A stretch of DNA of 13,956 nucleotides from contig CAVJHK010000045.1 in assembly GCA_963649295.1 (NCBI GenBank), positions 1-13,956 on the forward strand, in the 5' to 3' direction. Each line of letters opens with the position of its first letter. Position 1 is the stretch's first letter. This document shows, one piece after another, positions 1 through 6,588 of this stretch. The stretch comes from RGIG3528 sp963649295 (GTDB lineage Bacteria; Bacillota; Clostridia; Lachnospirales; Lachnospiraceae). The notes beneath the pieces were generated by a model. It worked only from the letters and a program-made list of their open reading frames with translations. It was not told the DNA's origin and did no database searches. The position numbers and the translations under genes were made by a program.

Positions 1-1
1 T

Positions 2-487
2 TTTATTCATGAATTAAATCTTACCGAAGAAAAAAAACTTGTTTTCGGAGGTATGATGAATGTGGGAAAAACATTTTCGGGGCGTCTCATCGGCGGATGT
101 GTCGACTGCCTTGTGACGCTGCTCGGGACAAATTTTGACAAAACACGTGAATTCATAAAGAAATATGAGAATGACGGAATCGTATGGTTTTTGGAATGCT
201 GTGATCTGAGTCCTGTGGGTGTGCGCCGTGCTTTTTGGCAAATGAGCGAGGCAGGCTGGTTTGAAAATGCAAAAGGCTTTATAATCGGGCGTCCGATGCA
301 TTTTGGTGAAGAGGCGTTCGGACTCGATATGTATGAGGCTGTTATGGGAGTGCTTAAAAAATATAATGTTCCGGTAATTATGGACGCGGATCTCGGTCAC
401 CTTCCGCCCGCAATCCCCATTGTGACGGGAAGCATGGCGAAAGTAACCGCAGACAATAATATTCATATAAAGATGAGCTATCTGTAA
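2..487 (+). CDS. LD-carboxypeptidase, peptidase family S66 (3' part only)
   Basis: This is the C-terminal part of a serine peptidase of the S66 family (LD-carboxypeptidase / MccF). These enzymes cut the L,D bond of peptidoglycan tetrapeptides or detoxify peptidyl-nucleotide antibiotics. The reading frame is open from the left edge, so the ATG codons at 53 and 56 are internal methionines, not starts. Visible family features are a GRLIGGCVDCL segment, WFLECCD carrying the expected catalytic Glu, RRAFWQM, GFIIGRP, and DLGHLPPAIP carrying the expected catalytic His. The nucleophilic Ser lies in the N-terminal domain outside the window. The gene converges on purC, with 26 nt between the two stops and no obvious terminator hairpin. 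Whether it acts in wall recycling or in microcin-type resistance cannot be told from this fragment. Confidence 0.88.
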   Translation, partial: FIHELNLTEEKKLVFGGMMNVGKTFSGRLIGGCVDCLVTLLGTNFDKTREFIKKYENDGIVWFLECCDLSPVGVRRAFWQMSEAGWFENAKGFIIGRPMHFGEEAFGLDMYEAVMGVLKKYNVPVIMDADLGHLPPAIPIVTGSMAKVTADNNIHIKMSYL

Positions 488-513
488 ACCGGTGGGAGAT
501 AATAAAATTCATT

Positions 514-1389
514 TTAATCGATTTTTTCGCCCGTAAGCATTTCATAGCATGAAATGTATTTTGAAATTGTTTTTTTGACAATATCTTCGGGCAAAGTGTA
601 ATTGCTGTCGGGATTTGCCTTTAACCAGTCTCTTGCGAATTGTTTGTCAAACGATGGTTCAGGCTGCCCCACCTTGTATTCCGAAAGAGGCCAGAACCTT
701 GATGAGTCGGGAGTAAGCATTTCGTCCGCAACGGTTACGTTTTCTTCTTCGTCAATACCGAATTCAAATTTTGTATCGGCGATTATGATTCCTTTTGAAT
801 ATGCATAATCGGCGCATTTTTTGTAAAGAGCGATGGATGCGTCTTTGATTTTTGTGGCATATTCGCTCCCGTGACTCGGAAAATATTTTTCGATAACATC
901 AATCGATTCTTCGAACGAAATGTTTTCGTCATGAAGTCCGATTTCGGCTTTTGTGCTCGGAGTGTAAATCGGCTCCGCAAATTTTTCGGATTCCTTAAGT
1001 CCCGCAGGAAGCTTTATGCCGCATACGATGCCTGTTTCGTTGTAGCTTTTTAGGCTGCTTCCCGTTATATATCCGCGGACGATGCACTCAATCGGAATCA
1101 TGCGAAGCTTTTTTACCATCATTGTGCGCCCTTTAAAATATGGATCTTTAAAAAAGTCGGGCATTTTATCGGTATTTGTTGTTATCATGTGGTTGTTTAT
1201 GATGCTTCCCGTCATGTTAAACCAAAATTCGGACATCTTTGTGAGAACGATGCCCTTTTTTGTTACCGAATTATTAAGTATTACGTCAAAACAGCTTATT
1301 CTGTCCGTTGCAACAAGGATAAGCGAGTCACCGTTATCATATATTTCTCTTACCTTTCCCGTCTTTACGGGTACAAAAGTGTTTTCCAT
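514..1389 (-). CDS. purC: Phosphoribosylaminoimidazole-succinocarboxamide synthase (SAICAR synthetase)
   Basis: The enzyme joins CAIR and aspartate with ATP to make SAICAR in cytosolic de novo purine synthesis. The 291-residue product has the usual family length and motifs in order: GKVREIYD (11-18), ATDRISCFDV (27-36), IPIECIVRGYITGSS, a long EPIYTPSTKAEIGLHDEN stretch, IIIADTKFEFG and DEMLTPDSSRFWP. The frame is open back to 1443, but I place the start at 1389. An AAAGGAG stands 7 nt before that ATG, the family motif begins about ten residues later, and the upstream extension is basic and unlike the family. Another ATG lies at 1395 but leaves only 1 nt after GGAG. No other purine gene is in the window, so purC may be transcribed alone here. 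The preceding 351 nt hold no purine riboswitch that I recognise. Confidence 0.95.
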   Translation of the reverse strand: MENTFVPVKTGKVREIYDNGDSLILVATDRISCFDVILNNSVTKKGIVLTKMSEFWFNMTGSIINNHMITTNTDKMPDFFKDPYFKGRTMMVKKLRMIPIECIVRGYITGSSLKSYNETGIVCGIKLPAGLKESEKFAEPIYTPSTKAEIGLHDENISFEESIDVIEKYFPSHGSEYATKIKDASIALYKKCADYAYSKGIIIADTKFEFGIDEEENVTVADEMLTPDSSRFWPLSEYKVGQPEPSFDKQFARDWLKANPDSNYTLPEDIVKKTISKYISCYEMLTGEKID

Positions 1390-1396
1390 GAACATT

Positions 1397-1403
1397 CTCC
1401 TTT
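1397..1403 (-). promoter_or_regulatory. Ribosome binding site deciding the purC start
   Basis: On the minus strand this reads AAAGGAG, 7 nt before the ATG at 1389. It favours 1389 over the upstream in-frame codons at 1395 and 1443. Confidence 0.8.
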
Positions 1404-1624
1404 TTTTGGTACGGCGGAAAAATCCATAATCCATAATCCGCATGAGCTTTATCGATACCGGTATTCTAACATTCCTAATTCATCCCGAAAAATCAAATTT
1501 TGTTCTTATTTTGATAAGCATATGTTATAGGGAAAAGCAATTTCCGATAAGAATGCTTTATTAAGCTAACAAACCCTTTTTCAGATAAATTTATGAAAAT
1601 TTTATAGTTGCGTATAAAATTAAA

Positions 1625-1653
1625 TTGATGAAAGAAGGGATTTATTTTATAAT
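1625..1653 (+). promoter_or_regulatory. Housekeeping sigma promoter for the histidine kinase unit
   Basis: The -35 is TTGATG (1625-1630, four of six consensus bases). A 17-bp spacer follows, then a perfect TATAAT (1648-1653). Transcription should start near 1660, giving a leader of about 80 nt before the ATG at 1741. I found no terminator before the third gene downstream, so the promoter probably serves the kinase, the 56-residue protein and the transferase. Confidence 0.7.
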
Positions 1654-1724
1654 CAAAAGATACAGACATAAAAAAGGCAAAAGACGCATAAAGCGGTGCA
1701 GCACGGGAGTTTCAGTAATTCACC

Positions 1725-1733
1725 AAAAGGGAG
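1725..1733 (+). promoter_or_regulatory. Ribosome binding site deciding the histidine kinase start
   Basis: AAAAGGGAG stands 7 nt before the ATG at 1741. It supports this start over the GTG at 1696, which would add 15 residues. Confidence 0.75.
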
Positions 1734-1740
1734 AATCGGT

Positions 1741-4700
1741 ATGACGCAATCCAATATGTGTTCCAGAGAAGATATAATGAATTTTTTGCTTGACAGATAT
1801 AAGTGCGACCTTGAGAGGATAGTTGGGATGTCGGAACGTGACCCTGACGGAGCAAGGGAGTTTCTCGATAAAACGGTAAAGCTTCTCACGATGACCGATA
1901 CTACGATGAAGGACATCGTGCAAAAATTGCTTGACAGGGTATGCTCATTTTTTGGGGCCGATACCGCTTATGTGATAAACGCGGGACGTGTATCCGGAAT
2001 GTATGTAAATTCGGAATATTACAAAGATCCCGAAAAAACAAAGTATTTGCCGCTTGTGTCTGAATTTTCGCTTATGGCCATAAACCGCGTGCGAAATGAA
2101 ATGTCACAGGATCTTGTCTGCTTTTTGCCGGATGTAAGCAAAATAAAAAAAGAAAATCCCGAGGTTTATGCTCGTCTTAAAGCTTTTAAAACATACAGCA
2201 TATTGATGATCCCAATATTCAGAAAAAAAGATCTTCTCGGCATTGTCATAATAAACAATATGACAAAGCGTTACGGAGACATCGGTGCGATGAGACTTAT
2301 AATGGAACTCTTAATGAGCCTCAAAGCCGAGCAGGACACATTTGAATATAAATTGAATCTGCAGCAGGTGCAGCGCGAGGCAAGGATTAATTCGTTATAT
2401 AACGAAAAGATGTTTAAAACGGACAAAACTCTTAAGTTTACAAGCATTCTTGCACAAAACCTGTCAAAGCACTTTGCGAAAAGCATTGTCATAAAAATTG
2501 CGGCGGATACTTATTATGCACTTTCCGACGCAAATTATGTATATAACGGGGCATATGTTCATGACGGTGCAGAAGAGTATGTAAAAAAAGAGCTTTTGGA
2601 TTCGGCAATAGAAAATTACAGGGAGGATTTGAAGGTATTTTGTGATTTTTCGACTTTGCCCGCACGATTAAAAAACAAAGAAGAAATAAGCATAGAATAC
2701 ATAAATTATGAGAGCAACTGGTGCAGGGCAAGTTTTATAAAGGTTGACGAGGACGATAATTCCGAGCTTAAGCACGTGCTTTTTGTGGAAACGTTTATCG
2801 AAAACGAAAAAACAAAGGAAGGAAGCCGCAAGCGCTTTGTACGTTCGCTTTCGGAGCCTTATGATGCCGTTTATCTCCTTGACCTCGACAAAGACACAAT
2901 GGAGCCTCTAAAGTCGTTTGGCGACGGATGCCGGTGTGAGATGATCGATGCCGGAATCACAATGAAGCTCAAGGTGTGGAAAAGTGAATATCTTTATATC
3001 GATGCATCCGACAAAATTGTTGATTTCTTTGATCTTGTGAATATAGAAAAGGCACTTAGGGACAACGAAAAAATATCCATGGAATTTGCAACAACCAAAA
3101 ACGGATGGGTTAATTCGGAATTTATTGCATATGCGAGAAATACAAACGGTGAAGTGAGACAAATTCTTTGGACCACCAAAAACATAGCCCGCCGCCGCAA
3201 CGAAAAAATTCTTGAAAATATTATTTCGGGCGCGTGGGTGGCGCTCGGCTATATAAGCATTCCGCATAATATTTACGATTTGTCGGTCGGAACGCCCACA
3301 ATATACAAGTTTCTTTCAAAATCAGGAAATATTGACCTGGCAATCGGTGTGCTCGGACTTTTTGTGTCGGATGATTACAGGGCAAAAATGAGAGAGTTTG
3401 TGGATTTTTCGACTCTTACCGACAGAATACTGGGTAACAAGGAGATTTCCGCCGAATATATAAACAAAGACGGTGAATGGCGCCTTGCAAGCATGTCACC
3501 GCTTACATACGACGAATCGGGAAACATTACCGAATTTACGTTCGGAATAAAGGATATAGATGTTCTTAAAAAGCGAGAGCTTGAGCGTGAAAGGGAGCTT
3601 GAAGATGCGCTTGAAGAAGCAAAACGCGCAAGTATCGAAAAAAACAATTTCTTTTCAAACCTGAGCCATGACATACGTACTCCCATGAATGCGATAATCG
3701 GGATGACGAGAATTGCGAGGGACAATATAAAAGACCGGGATCGTGTGCGCGAATGTCTTGACAAAATAGACAAGAGCTCGTCACATCTCCTTGCGCTCAT
3801 AAACGACTCACTCGATCTTTCACGCATCGAGAAAGGCAAAGAACAGATACAATACGAAAGCGTAAATTTAAATGAGCTTCAAAACAATTTTATGTCTATA
3901 ATGCAGGGATATATGGTTGACAGAAAGCTTGAATTTGTGACGGAGACGGAGCCGCTTATTGCGGAATACGTGTTTACGGACGAACTTCATTTGCGTCAGA
4001 TTATATTAAATATTCTTTCAAATGCCGTAAAATATACGCCCGACGGCAAGCGCATAATTTATAGGACGGAAAATCGTATTTCCGATGACGGACAAAATTT
4101 ACATATACGTTATATTGTTGCAGATTCCGGAATCGGAATGAGCAAGGAATTTATTAAGCATATTTTTGAACCTTTTTCGCGAGTTGACAGAGACGGTGAT
4201 AATCCTCGCCTTAAGGGAACCGGGCTCGGAATGGTAATAGTCAAAAACTTTGTCGATATGCTTCACGGCAAAATCGATATTCAAAGCGAGCTTGAAATGG
4301 GCACCGTCGTGACGGTTGAATTTGATTTTAAGATTGATTTGAATCCGCAGCTTTGCACGGAAAATCCCAAAACAGAAGAAGAAATGCCCGAAACCGACCT
4401 TCACGGCACACGCATAATGCTTGTTGAAGACAACGAAATTAACCGAGAAGTGGCTATAGACATACTTAAAAGTTTGAATCTTACGATTACGGAAGCCGTA
4501 AACGGACAGGATGCGGTGGACAAGTTCAGAGAGTCGGGTGTGGGCGAATACAAGTGTATTCTTATGGACATAATGATGCCGGTGCTTGACGGATACGAAG
4601 CCACCAAAACGATAAGGGCAATGGACAGGGAAGACGCAAAAACCGTTCCCGTTATTGCAATGACAGCAAATGCTTTTATGGAAGACATAAAGGTGGCAAA

Positions 4701-4785
4701 GAATGCGGGAATGAACGATCATATCGCAAAACCCGTCACACCGGAGATAGTCAAAAAGACGCTTAAGAAATATTTGAAAGCTTGA
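1741..4785 (+). CDS. Soluble hybrid histidine kinase: GAF, three PAS-like modules, HisKA, HATPase and receiver
   Basis: This 1014-residue sensor kinase has no membrane segment or signal peptide, so it should sense a cytosolic cue. A GAF-like domain spans about 57-198. Three modules spaced about 125 residues apart follow, each with a pattern like FxDFSTL..R...NKEIS.EYIN...W (near 300, 430 and 553), consistent with diverged PAS folds. A charged helix (about 610-638) leads to the H-box SHDIRTPMN with phospho-acceptor His643. The ATPase shows N761 (N-box), DSGIGM with D795 (G1) and GTGLGM at 826-831 (G2). The receiver has acidic residues E896 and D897, phospho-acceptor D943, T975 and K997. The start at 1741 has GGGAG 7 nt upstream; the in-frame GTG at 1696 has no comparable site. 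There is no HPt or output domain, so phosphate must pass to a partner outside the window. The signal is unknown. Confidence 0.92.
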   Translation: MTQSNMCSREDIMNFLLDRYKCDLERIVGMSERDPDGAREFLDKTVKLLTMTDTTMKDIVQKLLDRVCSFFGADTAYVINAGRVSGMYVNSEYYKDPEKTKYLPLVSEFSLMAINRVRNEMSQDLVCFLPDVSKIKKENPEVYARLKAFKTYSILMIPIFRKKDLLGIVIINNMTKRYGDIGAMRLIMELLMSLKAEQDTFEYKLNLQQVQREARINSLYNEKMFKTDKTLKFTSILAQNLSKHFAKSIVIKIAADTYYALSDANYVYNGAYVHDGAEEYVKKELLDSAIENYREDLKVFCDFSTLPARLKNKEEISIEYINYESNWCRASFIKVDEDDNSELKHVLFVETFIENEKTKEGSRKRFVRSLSEPYDAVYLLDLDKDTMEPLKSFGDGCRCEMIDAGITMKLKVWKSEYLYIDASDKIVDFFDLVNIEKALRDNEKISMEFATTKNGWVNSEFIAYARNTNGEVRQILWTTKNIARRRNEKILENIISGAWVALGYISIPHNIYDLSVGTPTIYKFLSKSGNIDLAIGVLGLFVSDDYRAKMREFVDFSTLTDRILGNKEISAEYINKDGEWRLASMSPLTYDESGNITEFTFGIKDIDVLKKRELERERELEDALEEAKRASIEKNNFFSNLSHDIRTPMNAIIGMTRIARDNIKDRDRVRECLDKIDKSSSHLLALINDSLDLSRIEKGKEQIQYESVNLNELQNNFMSIMQGYMVDRKLEFVTETEPLIAEYVFTDELHLRQIILNILSNAVKYTPDGKRIIYRTENRISDDGQNLHIRYIVADSGIGMSKEFIKHIFEPFSRVDRDGDNPRLKGTGLGMVIVKNFVDMLHGKIDIQSELEMGTVVTVEFDFKIDLNPQLCTENPKTEEEMPETDLHGTRIMLVEDNEINREVAIDILKSLNLTITEAVNGQDAVDKFRESGVGEYKCILMDIMMPVLDGYEATKTIRAMDREDAKTVPVIAMTANAFMEDIKVAKNAGMNDHIAKPVTPEIVKKTLKKYLKA

Positions 4786-4845
4786 TTTTTGCTTTGTTTT
4801 GGTGTAACATTTCAGCGCTATTTTATATCGATTTCGGAGAAAAAA

Positions 4846-5016
4846 ATGGAACACAATTCGTTGCCCGCAAAATATACATTTGTCGAATTTTCGGCAATCG
4901 ACAAGCTTACAACATATTTAAACAATCAAAGCATTCCGCTTGAAATGATAGTATCGGTTGCGTTTGATCCGAGACTTAATGAGTGGGTCCTTGTTTATCT
5001 TAAATACGATCTCTAA
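4846..5016 (+). CDS. Small protein of 56 residues, unrecognised
   Basis: The start ATG at 4846 has GGAG at 4836-4839 with 6-nt spacing, which is good evidence of translation. The frame extends upstream to 4789 without such a site. The product is a compact mixed sequence with no membrane segment, no signal peptide and no Cys. It has an aromatic/acidic opening (KYTFVEFSAIDKLTTYL) and a hydrophobic strand-like end (EWVLVYLKYDL), suggesting a small alpha/beta fold. It lies 60 nt after the hybrid kinase stop and 13 nt before the preferred transferase start, so it is probably cotranscribed with both. I do not recognise a family. It could be a small regulator of either neighbour, but that is inference from position only. 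Confidence 0.72.
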   Translation: MEHNSLPAKYTFVEFSAIDKLTTYLNNQSIPLEMIVSVAFDPRLNEWVLVYLKYDL

Positions 5017-5019
5017 AAC

Positions 5020-5024
5020 GGTGG
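5020..5024 (+). promoter_or_regulatory. Probable ribosome binding site for the CDP-glycerol transferase
   Basis: GGTGG stands 5 nt before the GTG at 5030. It is weaker than other sites in the window, but better than anything before the upstream in-frame TTG (4958) or ATG (4979). Confidence 0.45.
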
Positions 5025-5029
5025 CAGGG

Positions 5030-6151
5030 GTGAAAAACAAAAAAATAATCGGATATAAGCTGTTTGCGGCTTTTTATAACTTTTTTTCGCTTTTTCCGCG
5101 CGGAAAAAACAAGGTTTTCTTTGTTATGACTCACGATGAAAGCATGACGGGAAACTGCGGAACGATGTATTTAAAGCTTAAAAACATAGTACATGTGAAA
5201 AGGCTCACAAGGACGGACACTGCTCTGTCAGCCAATGCTTTCGGGCTTTTTAAATTTTTTGTCGTAAAGAGCTTTGAAATGTCTCGTGCGAGAACAATTT
5301 TTCTTGACAACACGTTTTTGCCGATGGCTTTTTGCAAAATTCCGTCTTCGACGCGAGTTGCGATGCTTTGGCACGGTACAGGGACGGTGAAGCGATTTGG
5401 TCTTGACACGGACACGGGAGATTTGCGCATGCTTGAAACATTGGCTCACAAAAAAATCACGCATCTTTTTGTGGCATCCGATTATACCAAAAAAATTTAT
5501 TCGGGGTGCTTTGGTATGACGGTAGACAAAATATATGTAACCGGAAGTCCGAGGTGCGACGAGCTTTTTGAGGCTGCATCGGAAATTCGTGAAAAAAAGC
5601 CGCATAAATTTACTGTTCTTTATGCGCCCACGTTCAGGGAAAAAATATCCGATTTTGACATAAAGCGCGATATGATGATTTTTCTTCGCAAATTAAAAGA
5701 AATATGTCCCGGAGTTCAGGTGCTTTTTAGACTTCATCCTTATGTAGCAAAGAATTTTTTTAAAAACAATCAAATAAAGATATATGAAAATTGTGTAGAT
5801 GTGTCGCCGGAGTCCAATCTGAACATGATTTTAAAAAGAACGGACTTGCTCATAACGGATTATTCTTCGATTTTTTATGACTATCTGATTTTGAAACGTC
5901 CTATTATATTTTATGCGCCCGATGTGCAGCATTATGAGGAATATGAGCGCGGTTTTTATGAAAATTACGCATCATTTGTTCCGGGAGTGATAATCCAAAG
6001 CCCTTTGGAACTTGCCGAAAAAACGGCGGAATGTGCAAGAGGCGCGGACATAATGAATCATGAAAAGGTGAATTTGTTTTTTGATACGGCATTTAAATAT
6101 AAGGATTCCGACAGCGCAAACAGGATTTTGGAAGTTTTGAAATTTAAATGA
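5030..6151 (+). CDS. CDP-glycerol glycerophosphotransferase family protein (TagB/TagF type)
   Basis: Members of this family transfer glycerol phosphate (or ribitol phosphate) from the CDP-activated form to a lipid-linked acceptor, building teichoic-acid-like or capsule polymers at the inner membrane face. Diagnostic motifs are LWHGTGTVKRFG with H115, SPRCDELF, YAPTFRE, FRLHPYV with H236, and LLITDYSSIFYDY with D277. These match the two conserved His regions and the TDYSS motif of the family. The 373-residue product resembles a single-domain TagB-like enzyme rather than full TagF. I prefer the GTG at 5030: VKNKKIIGYKLF is a typical family beginning and GGTGG lies 5 nt upstream. In-frame TTG 4958 and ATG 4979 would overlap the small gene. 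No other teichoic acid gene is nearby, so the exact polymer is unknown. Confidence 0.88.
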   Translation: MKNKKIIGYKLFAAFYNFFSLFPRGKNKVFFVMTHDESMTGNCGTMYLKLKNIVHVKRLTRTDTALSANAFGLFKFFVVKSFEMSRARTIFLDNTFLPMAFCKIPSSTRVAMLWHGTGTVKRFGLDTDTGDLRMLETLAHKKITHLFVASDYTKKIYSGCFGMTVDKIYVTGSPRCDELFEAASEIREKKPHKFTVLYAPTFREKISDFDIKRDMMIFLRKLKEICPGVQVLFRLHPYVAKNFFKNNQIKIYENCVDVSPESNLNMILKRTDLLITDYSSIFYDYLILKRPIIFYAPDVQHYEEYERGFYENYASFVPGVIIQSPLELAEKTAECARGADIMNHEKVNLFFDTAFKYKDSDSANRILEVLKFK

Positions 6152-6197
6152 TTGCATGATTATGTATTAATTTGTATAAAATTTTTTAAAATTATGA

Positions 6198-6226
6198 TTG
6201 ACAATCAAAAAAATCAGTGGTAAAGT
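6198..6226 (+). promoter_or_regulatory. Promoter of the T-box / trpXYZ unit
   Basis: A perfect TTGACA (6198-6203) is followed by a 17-bp spacer and TAAAGT (6221-6226, four of six bases). Transcription should begin near 6233, just before the first stem of the T-box leader. Confidence 0.78.
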
Positions 6227-6232
6227 AACCGA

Positions 6233-6534
6233 AAACCGATGAAGAAGAGTAAGTAGTTTTCATATCTGCTTTAAAGAGAGCTGCGGATGGTGTGATCGCA
6301 GCAGTAAGAATGATTATGAATGGGCTTCCGAGGGCAAACCGAACCTTTGAGTGTACATAAAAGGTAGGTGAGACGGAGCGGGCACTCCGTTAACAACGGC
6401 AGCGTATAAAGGCTCTCATAAGGCTGAGTACGAATGAGCGGATGTGGATTATCCACACCAAGCAGGGTGGCACCGCAGGAGATGAAAATTTTTACCTGTC
6501 CCGGCATTAATTGCATGGGACAGGTTATTTTTTT
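6233..6534 (+). promoter_or_regulatory. T-box leader, specifier UGG (tryptophan)
   Basis: A T-box is an RNA that binds uncharged tRNA and prevents early termination. Stem I shows the AGTA loop-E motif (6248-6251), the AGAGAG bulge, and an apical hairpin CTGCG/CGCAG (6281-6285 with 6297-6301). The 3' side of the specifier loop reads GAATGGGC, making the specifier TGG at 6321-6323, the Trp codon. Further on are an ACGGAG/CTCCGT hairpin (6373-6378 with 6385-6390) and stem III TGTGGA-TTA-TCCACA (6443-6457). The conserved T-box AAGCAGGGTGGCACCGCAGG lies at 6460-6479. Its TGGC bulge (6468-6471) ends in C, which pairs with the G discriminator of bacterial tRNA-Trp and independently supports Trp. The downstream gene set fits Trp uptake. 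Low charged tRNA-Trp should allow readthrough. Confidence 0.93.
6494..6534 (+). terminator. Regulated terminator of the T-box leader
   Basis: ACCTGTCCC (6494-6502) pairs perfectly with GGGACAGGT (6517-6525), and a T-rich run (TATTTTTTT) follows. A small GCA/TGC pairing extends into the loop. The 5' arm can instead pair with the AGGG/GCAGG part of the T-box to form the antiterminator, so the two structures exclude each other. Confidence 0.9.
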
Positions 6535-6540
6535 AAGAAA

Positions 6541-6588
6541 TAATCTTTCCCATATAACAAAAACTGTTATCAAAAAGGAGAAAGATTA
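6541..6588 (+). promoter_or_regulatory. Candidate hairpin covering the trpX translation start
   Basis: TAATCTTTC (6541-6549) is the exact reverse complement of GAAAGATTA (6580-6588), which spans the last base of the GGAG site through the first base of the ATG. An inner ATAAC/GTTAT stem (6554-6558 with 6566-6570) stacks within it. If it folds in the readthrough transcript, it would hide the initiation region. The function is inferred; the inverted repeat is directly visible. Confidence 0.4.

Larger units (their letters stand above)
1390..1740. other. Divergent intergenic region between purC and the histidine kinase gene
   Basis: This AT-rich region separates two divergent genes. On the plus strand it holds the promoter at 1625-1653 and an untranslated leader of about 80 nt. 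On the minus strand the purC leader contains the 7-bp unit ATCCATA repeated head to tail two and a half times (1422-1439, plus-strand sequence). A TAGAAT hexamer at 1468-1463 could be a minus -10 box, but it has no good -35. Short AT-rich hairpins are present (ggaaa 1531-1535 with tttcc 1541-1545; cttat/ataag around 1505-1518), without a T-tract that would make a terminator. I see no coding sequence here. Confidence 0.6.

Noticed and set aside
514..1530. Plus-strand open frames over purC (such as 1082-1429 and 1189-1530).
   Set aside because: They are antisense shadows of purC: the minus strand carries the complete set of SAICAR synthetase motifs.
1672..1725. Cyclic-di-GMP-I riboswitch-like words (AGGCAAA and GACGCATAAAGC) in the leader of the histidine kinase gene.
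   Set aside because: In the real aptamer these two blocks flank a GNRA-capped hairpin and are followed by a second helical domain. Here they are separated by almost nothing and the second domain is missing.
1696..1740. GTG at 1696 as the start of the histidine kinase.
   Set aside because: The ATG at 1741 has a strong GGGAG at the right distance, while the extension is short, has no good site, and adds nothing domain-like.
4958..5029. TTG at 4958 or ATG at 4979 as the start of the CDP-glycerol transferase.
   Set aside because: Both overlap the 56-residue gene, have poor ribosome binding sites, and add residues not typical of the family. GTG at 5030 begins right at the family motif.
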